Assembly (NCBI GenBank): GCA_017893485.1
Contig: CM030362.1
Location: forward strand, 186,492,813-186,556,812
Length of the DNA: 64,000 nt
Direction of reading: 5' to 3'
Origin: Hemerocallis citrina
Taxonomy: Eukaryota > Streptophyta > Magnoliopsida > Asparagales > Asphodelaceae
Shown: positions 24,181-33,143 of the stretch, one piece after another
Numbering within the stretch: the stretch's first letter is position 1
Layout of the letters: each line of letters opens with the position of its first letter
Position numbers and translations under genes: made by a program
The notes under the pieces: model-generated
Database searches by the model: none
What the model was told of the DNA's origin: nothing
Seen by the model: only the letters and a program-made list of their open reading frames with translations

Positions 24181-24193
24181 TGGTATCAGAGCC
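24181..24193 (+). other. Primer binding site of B
   Basis: TGGTATCAGAGCC three bases after the LTR end, as in A and C (initiator-Met tRNA). Confidence 0.9.
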
Positions 24194-24337
24194 AGGTTTT
24201 CACACTTGTACAAATTTATAAGGAACGACACCCTAAAAGTGGACATTAGAGTGTGTGTTTGAGTCTAGAGATTTAAATGTAAGTGACTTACATTTGTGTT
24301 GCTCTATGATTTATGCTTCTTCCTCTCTATTTCTAAG

Positions 24338-24760
24338 ATGGCTGACCACTTCAAGCCTGCTGGAGACGACGACTGGCATATCATCGAGGAAGAGTACCAT
24401 CCTGGACAAGCAGATTCCGAGGAAGAGTACTACCCGAGGCAAGCAAATTCTGACGGAGAAGAATGGCCTGAATCCCGAGAGATTACCCCACCTCCGGATT
24501 CATCTGATGACTCTTCTGACGAAGAAGAAGAACCAGTTCCAAATAGTCTTGTGACTTCTCTTCAGAGGCAGGTAGAAACACTACGAGAGAGAGTCGGATT
24601 ATTGGAGGCTCAGCTAGCAAAGCGCAAGGACGACTTTTCTGTTCTCAGTCATCGTGTATGGGAACTCGAGAAGAGGAAGAATCTAACCGATGTGCTGAAG
24701 GATGAAGTTGATGAACTACGGGGAGAACTTCGAGAAGCGAAGAGGAACAGTAGGAGTTAG
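24338..24760 (+). CDS. ORF1 of B: acidic coiled-coil accessory protein
   Basis: 140 residues, intact although the rest of B is damaged. It begins MADHFKPAGDDDWHIIEEEY. The N-terminal 65 residues are rich in Glu/Asp/Pro/Ser, and residues about 70-135 form heptads (LQRQVETLRERVGLLEAQLA and, later, LKDEVDELRGELREA). The ATG comes directly after 'ctctatttctaag'. The N-terminus, the coiled coil and the Trp-Glu-Leu-Glu segment are all shared with A's ORF1. No known domain is recognised. It may act in particle assembly or as a partner of Gag, which is a guess. Expression today is doubtful because the promoter LTR is split by copia. Confidence 0.7.
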   Translation: MADHFKPAGDDDWHIIEEEYHPGQADSEEEYYPRQANSDGEEWPESREITPPPDSSDDSSDEEEEPVPNSLVTSLQRQVETLRERVGLLEAQLAKRKDDFSVLSHRVWELEKRKNLTDVLKDEVDELRGELREAKRNSRS

Positions 24761-24909
24761 ACTGTTGTAGCTTCTACTATTTTCATTCTGATGTCAAGAA
24801 ATGTTTTCAATTCGAATGTATAAAGTTTGAAATTCAATAAAATCAAAATATTGACTTGAAAGTTCATGGTTCATACTTCGAATTTAATAGAGCTTTTGCA
24901 TCAGAATAT

Positions 24910-27458
24910 GGAATGAAAGCTGTTGTGTTGTTCGATACTGGATCCTCTCATACTTTTGTGTCTCCTAAATTTGCTAAAGTGTTGGGAGTTGAACCGAAGA
25001 TTTTTCCAGGCAAGATCTTGGCAGTAGCTACTCCATCAGGGGAAACTTTAACCACTGATCGGTATTATGCTGATTGTGAGATTGTGATTGGAGATAGTTA
25101 CTTTGGGATTGATCTGATCGAGTTGACTAGCTTGGAAGTCGATGTTATCATTGGCATTGATTGGATGTCGGTGTACAGTGCAAGCATCGAGTGTAAGACC
25201 AAGACAGTAACAGTGAAGGCTCCAGGAAGACCTGAAGTCACTTTCCAAGGGAAGAAGAAGTGTTCTAGGTTGGTGGCATCTATCCGCAAGGAAGAGACTC
25301 TTGTGGAAGTGCAAGGGATTCCTGTGGTTCGGGACTATCCGACCGTGTTCTTCGATGATTTTCTTGGGTTACCCCCGCATCGTGATGTAGAGTTCAGCAT
25401 CACTGTTCAACCGGGAAGTGCACCCATTTCTAAGGCACCGTATAGGATGGCTCCAGTAGAACAGGATGAGGTGAAACGGCAGATTGAGGAACTTTTGGAG
25501 AAAGGCTTTATTCAACCTAGTGCATCACCTTGGGGAGCACCAGTGCTTTTGGTAAAGAAGAAGGATGGATCGATGAGAATGTGTATCGATTACCGGGAGC
25601 TGAATAAGGTCACTGTTCAGAATAAGTATCCTATTCCCCGAATTGATGATTTGTTCGATCGTCTACAAGGAGCAGCTGTTTTCTCCAAAATAGATCTTTG
25701 ATCAGGATATCACCAAGTTCGAGTGAAAGCTGAAGATGTGCACAAGACTGCGTTTAGAACTCGGCATGGGCATTACGAATTCTTAGTTATGCCATTTGGA
25801 GTGACGAATGCACCTGCAATCTTCATGGATTTGATGAACAGAGTTCTGAGGCCGTTCATTGATTCTTTCGTCGTGGTGTTTATCGACGATATTCTCGTGT
25901 ACTCCAAGTCAGAGGAGGAGCACACCGAGCATCTGGCAGCAGTTTTGAAGAAGCTAGAAGAGCAGGAGTTGTATGCCAAGCTATCCAAATGTGATTTCTG
26001 GAAATCTGAAGTGGCATTCCTAGGTCACATCCTTTCTAAGGAGGGAGTGGCAACTGACCCTCAGAAGATAGAGGCAGTGAGAGATTGGGCTAGGCCTACT
26101 ACAGTAAAGGAAGTCAGAAGTTTTCTTGGAATGACTGGATACTACAGGAGATTCATTCAAGGTTATGCTCAGACAGCGGTACCGCTTACTGGTCTGACCA
26201 AGAAGAATGTGAACTTCAAGTGGATTGAGCAATGTGAGGCGAGCTTTCAGGAGTTGAAAGAGAAACTGACTACTGCACATATTTTGGCTTTGCCTAGAGC
26301 AGGTGTTGAGTATGATGTTTATAGCGACGCTTCACATCGTAGGCTTGGTTGTGTCTTAATGCAAGAGGGAAGAGTAATCGTTTATGGGTCTAGGCAACTA
26401 CGACCGCATGAGAAGAATTACCCGACTCATGATCTGGAGTTGCTGCGATTATCTTTGCCCTGAAGCAATGGAGGCACTACGTGTACAGTGAGAAATTGAA
26501 CATGTACACGGACCACAAGAGTTTGAAGTACATATATCAGCAGAAGGATTTGAATTTGAGGCAGCGAAGATGGTTAGAAGTGCTTGAGGACATGCGACCT
26601 GAGATCAAGTATCATCCTGGGAAAGCTAATGTTGTTGCTGATGCACTTAGTCGCAAGAGCAGTTTAGCCAGTTTGATTACAACTCAGAAGCATCTGATTG
26701 AGGAATTGGATCGAGCAGGTATTGAAGTTGTCTTGCAAGGATTGGAAGCATCTTTTGCTCAATTGAGGCTGCAACCTACACTGAATGCAAGGATCATTGC
26801 AAGTCAGGAGATTGATGCTGATATTTTGGAGATGAATGAGCAGGTTGGTGCTGGCAGGTTGCCCGGATTTCAAATCAGGGATGGAGTGCTGTGGTTTGGA
26901 GAGAGGCTATGTGTTCCGAATCAGGCAGACCTGAAAGAGAGTATATTTCAGGAGGCGCATGCTACTCTTTTGTCGGTACATCCTGGAAGTACTAAGATGT
27001 ACAAGGACATCAAACAGCAGTTCTGGTGGTCAGGTTTGAAGCGGGATGTGGCTGAATTTGTGGCGAAGTGTGAGGTTTGTCAGCAAGTCAAAGCCGAAAA
27101 TCAGAGATCCGGAGGTCTATTACAGCCGTTACCTATTCCGGAATGGAAGTGGGATAACATCAGTATGGATTTCATTACGGGATTGCCTAAGAGTCCTAAA
27201 GGCAATGATGCGATTTGGGTTATAGTCGATCGACTAACCAAGTCCGCTCACTTTTTGGCGATGAAACTCACTGCTTCGATGGACAAGTTAGCTGAGATGT
27301 ATGTTGGCGAGATCGTCCGGCTTCATGGTGTTCCGTCAACTATTGTGTCTGATCGAGATGCGCGGTTTACTTCGCAATTCTGGAGGAGTCTTCAGACAGA
27401 TTTCAGCACTGCTTTTCATCCGCAAACCGATGGGCAGACCGAGAGAGTCAACCGTATT
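24910..27458 (+). pseudogene. Pol of B, first part; gag deleted
   Basis: Protease, RT, RNase H and most of integrase, close to A's pol. The region from the gag start to the pol start is missing: sequence matching A up to 12682 runs directly into sequence matching A from about 13773, so gag and the putative intron are gone, probably through a short 'atgg' homology. Damage seen: TGA at 25699-25701 (CGA in A), a 1-nt deletion near 26440 in RNase H, and an 18-nt in-frame deletion at 27394 in integrase between the second Asp and the Glu. Element C interrupts it at 27459. Upstream, 24761-24909 is untranslated. Confidence 0.92.
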
Positions 27459-27786
27459 TATAATATCCCGATCGACTATTAATAATATTATTTTATTAGC
27501 GTTCGACTACTTGATTATTTTATTTTTCTTTCACCATTGTGTTATCTTTTAGCCATAACAATCTAATGGATAATTAGGAATTGTTGTGTAGCTAAACCTA
27601 GGGTTACCAGGACATAAGGGATTAGGAATTCTTCTAGAACTATTCTCCTCCACATAACCCTTCCCTCACATAACACCTCCCCCACCTCACCCTTCTTCCC
27701 CTAGATAAGGCCGGCCCCCAAATTAGGGGAGGGCCCATGTGCATTTTTGTGTGTGCACATTTTCATTTTCCACCCTTTTTCCCACC

Positions 27787-27793
27787 TATAATA
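27787..27793 (+). promoter_or_regulatory. Altered TATA box in the 5' LTR of C
   Basis: Reads TATAATA, one A shorter than TATAAATA at 36856-36863 in the 3' LTR and than the boxes of A and B. The surrounding bases are the same, so this is a 1-nt deletion in the promoter copy. Confidence 0.75.
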
Positions 27794-27961
27794 CCCCCTT
27801 CCTCCACCTTTGTCTCATTTTAGAAAGATCAAAAGAAAGAAAGGAAAAGAAAGAGAGAACACCATGCTAACTTGAGAGTTTTCTTGTAGGTTTAGTAGGA
27901 GTTCTAAAAGCTAGGAGGAAGGAGAAGTAGCATAGCTAGTTCTTCCTACAAGTGAAACAAG

Positions 27962-30776
27962 GTGGGGGTTTCTCCTTGTTTGTTTGTTTGTTTGTTTGTT
28001 TATTTGAATGGTGTTTTGATGTTCTTCTTCTTCTTACCCTCCTTGTTTATTTTTCTTTTTGGAGTGGTTGTTTGAAGTAGTATGGTTGTAGGAGTTCTTA
28101 TTTTGAATGTTGTTAGTAGTTATTACTTGGACTAAAATGACATAAGGCATATGAACATTTACATACAACCACTTAAGGTTTTAGGACATGAATGAGAACT
28201 AATACATAAGGCATATGGACTAAGTATACAACCATCTTGGTTGTAGGACATACACTGACTTGGACAAAAAAAAAGGAAGAAGGCATATGTTGGTTGAACC
28301 CAAAATGGAAAGGCTCTTACTTATTTTTATTATTGTTGGGTTCTTTTATAAACTCAAGTAAGAAAGAAACCATTGTAATTATTAATGGAAAAGAAACTAT
28401 CTAATCACTAGTTGTAGAATGAATAAAAAGATCTTTTTCTAATCACTAGTTGTAAAAGGATTAAAAAGATCTCTTTTATGTCCACTAGTAATAATAAGAG
28501 ACATATGCTAATAAAGAATTTTAGTAAGTAATTTAGTTGTAGATATTTATGTTATATTTTAGTAGAAACTCATGGTAGTAGTAGTAGATATGTATGTTCC
28601 AAGAAAGTAGTAGTAGTAGATGTTAAAATAAAATAGTTGTAGATATTTATGTTATGGGAAATCTTAGTAGATGACTATTAAATGGATGTTGTGTTTATGT
28701 TAAGGTAAATACCATGTTTAGATTAATATATTTATGCTTAGAATGTTGTAGGATTCATTCTAAAATTCCTACCATGTTTAGATTAATTTATCTATGCTTA
28801 GAATGTTGTAGGATTCATTCTAAAACTCCTATCATGTTTTAGGAAGGATATTTATGCTTAGAATGTTGTAGGATTCATTCTAAAATTCCTACCATGTTTA
28901 GATTAATTTATTTATGCTTAGAATGTTGTAGGATTCATTCTAAAATTCCTACCATGTTTAGATTAATTTATTTATGCTTAGAATGTTGTAGGATTCATTC
29001 TAAAATTCCTATCATGTTTTAGGAAGGATATTTATGCTTAGAATGTCGTAGGATTTATTCTAAAAATCCCTACCATGCTTAGGAATGATGTATACCATGC
29101 TAAGGGTATAAACATGCTTAGAATGTTGTAGGATTTACATTAAAAATACCTACCATGCCTTGGAATGTTGTATGTTCATACTAGTTATGTGCCCATGCTT
29201 GGGTTGTGATGATTAATCATGATAAGTAGTAAGCATCCATGCTTAAGATTGTTACAAGTGCATGCTAAATCGCATTCATGATTAAGAATGTTGTAAGTTG
29301 ATAGTTACGTCATATATACCATGTTTTAGTGGTGGTAGGTTGATGCTTGCAATTGCATACCATGATTGGATTGCCGTAGGTTAAGTAATAAGAAAGAGCC
29401 ATGTTGAAATTGTAGTTGTAACTACCTTGTTGTAGTTGATGTTAGTAAGGAACCGTACATGCTTGGACGGTATAGTATAGCATCCTAGTTGCATGAGGAT
29501 ATGTACCGATGTTTTATGTGGGTTAGGAAGAGAACCCATGGACTCTAGTCGAGTAGGTTCTAATTTAAAATGGAACCATAGCATATGAGCGCCCTTCATT
29601 CATAGCAATAAGGGTTGAGAAGTTCTAATAGTTGTAGCTTGATAAAAAGCTAATTTAGGGTCTTCAATGACCCTAAGGGTCATCGACCATCAAGACCACA
29701 TCCTACCCCCTTAGAGTAAAATGGATAGATCTCACCTCGGGCATCGACGGATCTTAACCGATGTAGGTTGACCGTGGGCCGAGAGTGTTGGTAGAATCCG
29801 AGTTAGGGGTAGGAATGAGTGAGAGTGATCTCGTTACTCGAGTCTTGGATCGAGGGACCACGAGTTGGACCATGATTTTCTAAGTTGGAAATTATGTAAG
29901 ATTGTATAGGAGTAGTAACATCATTAGGGTAGTGACTTATGAAACCATTACTTAACCTTTTTGCCAGAAAGAAGGGGAGTTGGTAGTAGGGTGCACCGTA
30001 CGACCAAACCTTTCTTTGGGGCCAACCTTAGGTGGTGTTATTGGGTTGTACCTTCCCGTCAAAGGGATACGCACGGTGCCGTCTCACAGGTTGAGGACAC
30101 GGGTTGCGTATCTCGCTCTGTTAATTCCTGAAATACCGTGGCTGGGGTGCCACAGGATGCATTTGGGCAGTCCTGCGCTTGCGAGACCCCAGAGGGTGCC
30201 ACAGGGTAGGCTTCGCGCTACCCTGCGCTTGCGAGACCCTATGGTTTGATTTTGGAACGATGCCCGATATACTGGGATCGAGTGAGGTCCGGCATGCCGG
30301 GTAGTAGTGGAAAACGGAGACACCATAAGCAGACTGCATAGGGGGACTTGACTCCTTCTGCAACCTCACAGAGTCATGGAGTATTGTCAGGAACAGGTTG
30401 TGTACAATTAGAATTCATAACGCGGGTTCAATCCCTATATATGGAGAAACGGCTTGAGAAGGGTCGCATGTAGTATGGGCTGCATGTTGGCTTCGGAGAC
30501 TTGCTGGCATTAGTATATGAGCATCTTGGTTTAGTTGACATGGCATTAGAATATGAGCATCCTGGTTTAGTTGACATGGCATTAGTATTCTAGTTTAGTT
30601 GACAGTGCATTGGTATTCCAGTTTGATTGACATTTATTAGATTCTAATCACTGCACTCACGAACACTTAAACTACACCGACATACTTCACCCTATTTATA
30701 TATGTTGTGTTGGAGATTCGCTGCTACATGATCAGCCTTTAAGCGTCAGTGAATACTGACGTCCCCACTTCAATAG
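27962..30776 (+). other. Putative intron inside the LTR of C
   Basis: Starts GTGGGGGT after ACAAG and ends CAATAG before G. ACTGACGTCCCCAC lies about 20 nt before the AG and supplies a CTGAC branch-point candidate. Length is 2815 bp in this LTR. It is placed as in A and B, and the 60-bp array falls inside it. Inference only. Confidence 0.42.
28721..29100. repeat. 60-bp tandem repeat, short version (5' LTR of C)
   Basis: Six units, each starting 'gaatgttgtaggattcattc' at 28741, 28801, 28861, 28921, 28981 and 29041. Two unit types alternate: type a ends 'tttagattaattta' and type b ends 'ttttaggaaggat'. The order is a-b-a-a-b-end. The last unit is diverged. Confidence 0.95.
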
Positions 30777-31028
30777 GTTGTGGACACAAGATCGCGAACC
30801 AGAAGGACTCTAGCCGAGGCATGATCTACAAGTGAAAAAGCAATGATTATCTTTTATTCATGTACACTCTGATGTAACTTATTGTATTAATAGAAACGCT
30901 CGGCCTGTAATATTATATTAATAAAAAGTTTTAAATTTTCCTGTTTCTATGTATTGTGACTAATTGAAGGAAAAGGTCTTGGCTCGTGTCTCGGTTTCCC
31001 AGTCTACGGAAAACGGGGCGCTACAGAG

Positions 31029-31041
31029 TGGTATCAGAGCC
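31029..31041 (+). other. Primer binding site of C
   Basis: TGGTATCAGAGCC three bases after the LTR (initiator-Met tRNA). Confidence 0.92.
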
Positions 31042-31210
31042 GACTTCAATTTATAGTCCAACATAGAAGGAAAATATACTTAGGTGCCTTATAGGGGTTA
31101 GGCTTCCTTTTAGTTGGTTGTAGATAATTATAATTCATACTGTTGTTCCTTCAACTTATGTATTATGATGTTCTATATCTATGCTAATTTCCGTGTCCAC
31201 TCCGTACAGG

Positions 31211-31729
31211 ATGTCGAACGGAGCAATTCCCCCAGGAAATGGAGTGGCACACCGAGTTGCAATCGAGGTGAACTCGGACTTGGAGCCCCTCACAGATGAG
31301 GACGAGTCACCTGTTGGAGTCAGATTGGCCAATGGAGCCACCGCAGTTGCCGCAGCAGGGGGTGCCCCTGCTAATGGCCAGATCCCAGCACCACCGCCAC
31401 CACCACCTCCCCCGCCTAACCCAGTACAGCAAGCTTTCGACCAGGTCTTTCAGGATCTGGAGACATGGGGATGGTGCCACGTCTGCCTGGAAAACAGGAT
31501 GGACTCATGTGAGTTCGTAGCCCTCAACAATGAGAAAGAAATAGTGGAGTTAAGGAGGGCAAGGGCAAGGGCAGACCGCAAGATAGTGATCCTAAAGCAC
31601 TCCCACCGTGTGCAATTTGCACGCCTGGAGCGCAAATGCGCGGAGCTGCAGGCACAGGTCTCACACTTACTTACACTGTTGGCACCACCACCTGGTGAAG
31701 GGAACGGGACCTCTAGTAGTACTGACTAG
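31211..31729 (+). CDS. ORF1 of C: Pro-rich, coiled-coil accessory protein
   Basis: 172 residues, intact. It starts MSNGAIPPGNGVAHRVAIE directly after 'ctccgtacagg', an acceptor-like string. Layout: an acidic segment (LEPLTDEDESP, about 25-35), an Ala/Gly stretch, a run of prolines (about 61-72), a Cys cluster (WCHVCLENRMDSC) and a long charged helix with heptads (about 105-160) ending in a Pro/Gly/Ser tail. Position and the acidic-then-coil layout match ORF1 of A and B, although residue identity is low. I recognise no family, and the function is unknown. Confidence 0.7.
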   Translation: MSNGAIPPGNGVAHRVAIEVNSDLEPLTDEDESPVGVRLANGATAVAAAGGAPANGQIPAPPPPPPPPPNPVQQAFDQVFQDLETWGWCHVCLENRMDSCEFVALNNEKEIVELRRARARADRKIVILKHSHRVQFARLERKCAELQAQVSHLLTLLAPPPGEGNGTSSSTD

Positions 31730-31959
31730 GCAGTTAGGTGCCCTAGGCTATTTTGTTATTTTGGATATTTTGCTTCCTACTGTATGATATAAATGTAAGG
31801 AAGATAATGCTATGTAAGACCTGGGGTTATGATAAAATGAAGTTAGCTTTATGTTTTCTACAGATCTTATGTGTATGATAAATTGGATGGATGTTACTAT
31901 TATTACTATTCTTGTAACAAATATGATGCCCAGTGTATTCCGTTACTCTCTTCTACCAG

Positions 31960-33058
31960 ATGTCTCGCAGGACCAGGAGTGGTAGGACCGACAATCTGGA
32001 AGGTGAAGGCAGTGGAGGCAATGGCACAGGCCTTGATTTGGAGACGGAATTTGCTCGTATGTACCAGGCCTTGGGTGACCTCGCAGAAGCAAGCCGAAAC
32101 AATGTGCAGCATCCAGGAGCACCAGGAGGTAATCGGGGAGCAGCAGCTACCGACCCCATTAAAATGGTCGAGTCATTCCGAAGGATGAGGCCGCCCATTT
32201 TTGAAGCCAAGGCAGACCCGACAGCGGCTGACGACTGGATCCGTCAAGTCGAGACAGTGTTTGAGGTGATGTTGACACCAGAGGACATCAAGGTCAGGTT
32301 AGCCGGCGTTCTGCTAGAAAAAGATGCCGGAGTCTGGTGGCAATCAGTAAAGAGAGGCATGGGCGAAGGGCCCATTACCTGGGAGGATTTTCTGGCAGAA
32401 TTCAGGCAACACTATTTCCCACTAGACGTGCAAGAGGAGAAAGCCATGGAGTTCCACAACCTAAAGCAGGGAAGCATGACGGTTCGAGAATACGAGACCA
32501 AGTTCACCCAGCTTTCCCGCTATGCTCCGGAAATGGTAGAAGATGAAGTCAAAAAGACCAAGAGGTTTGAGCAGGGGCTCAGGCCCGCACTTAGGACCAA
32601 GATGATACCGCTTTGCATCCGGAGGTTCGAGAAGCTAGTCCGTCGAGCAGCCACGACGGAGTTAGACATGAATAAAGGGCCTGAACTGCAAGAAAATACT
32701 GGAAGGTGGGACAAGGGAAAGAGGCATGCACCAGCGTCAGGATTCAGAAGCCAGGGTGGGAACCAAAAATTTCAGAAAAGGGTTAGCAACACCAGCAACA
32801 TCAAGCCAGGGAGCTGTTTAACATGTGGCGAGCCAGGGCATTTCAAGAGCCAATGCCCCAAGAATAGGAACCCTCTGAATGATGCACGCTCCTGTTACAA
32901 TTGTGGGAAGGTTGGCCATATTCGGCCAAACTGTCCCCAACTTCGAAGGGGCGACGGAGGGCCGGCTCCCATGGCAAACAGAAGGGGGATAAACCGCCAA
33001 GGGAGGGTATTTGCACTCACAGAGGAAGGCACCAATGAAGACGAGGGAGTTATCACCG
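31960..33058 (+). CDS. gag: Gag of C
   Basis: About 366 residues to the splice point. The start MSRRTRSGRTDNLEGEG follows 'ctcttctaccag', an acceptor-like string, and a more upstream ATG is not favoured by comparison with A. The capsid domain (FEAKADPTAADDWIRQVE … EFRQHYFPLDVQEEKAMEF) is well kept. Two CCHC knuckles are present (CLTCGEPGHFKSQC and CYNCGKVGHIRPNC), against one in A. Without splicing the frame ends at TGA 33064-33066. The sequence from 31730 to 31959, between ORF1 and gag, is T-rich and untranslated. Confidence 0.92.
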
Positions 33059-33143
33059 GTAGGTGAAGGATTATGACTAAGCTTTGTAGTATTTTGAATA
33101 TTTTGGTATAAGTTAGTATTGATGTAACCGCTTTTGTAAACAG
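33059..33143 (+). other. Putative 85-bp gag-pol intron in C
   Basis: GT at 33059-33060 (ACCG|GTAGGT) and AG at 33142-33143 (TTGTAAACAG|G), T-rich, with 'gactaag' inside. Removal joins VITG to WINI at the same codon and phase (1) as in A. Since 85 is not a multiple of 3, gag and pol are in different frames unspliced, so readthrough cannot connect them. A second GT at 33063 (TAG|GTGAAG) is a possible alternative donor but would not keep the frame. Confidence 0.78.

Larger units (their letters stand above)
27459..31025 (+). repeat. 5' LTR of C
   Basis: 3567 bp. Order: U3, a TATA-like box at 27787, donor-like AAG|GTGGGG at 27962, a TTTG run, the 60-bp repeat array (28721-29100), a GC-richer part with 'ctgcgcttgcgagaccc' twice (30171 and 30222), a near-palindrome atgacccTaagggtcat at about 29670, and CTGACGTCCCCAC at 30756 followed by an acceptor-like AATAG|G at 30776. 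No supported gene; short open frames only. Confidence 0.94.

Noticed and set aside
29980..30369. Open frames of 80-90 codons in the GC-richer part of the C LTR
   Set aside because: Present on both strands at once, duplicated only because the LTR is duplicated, with no domain.
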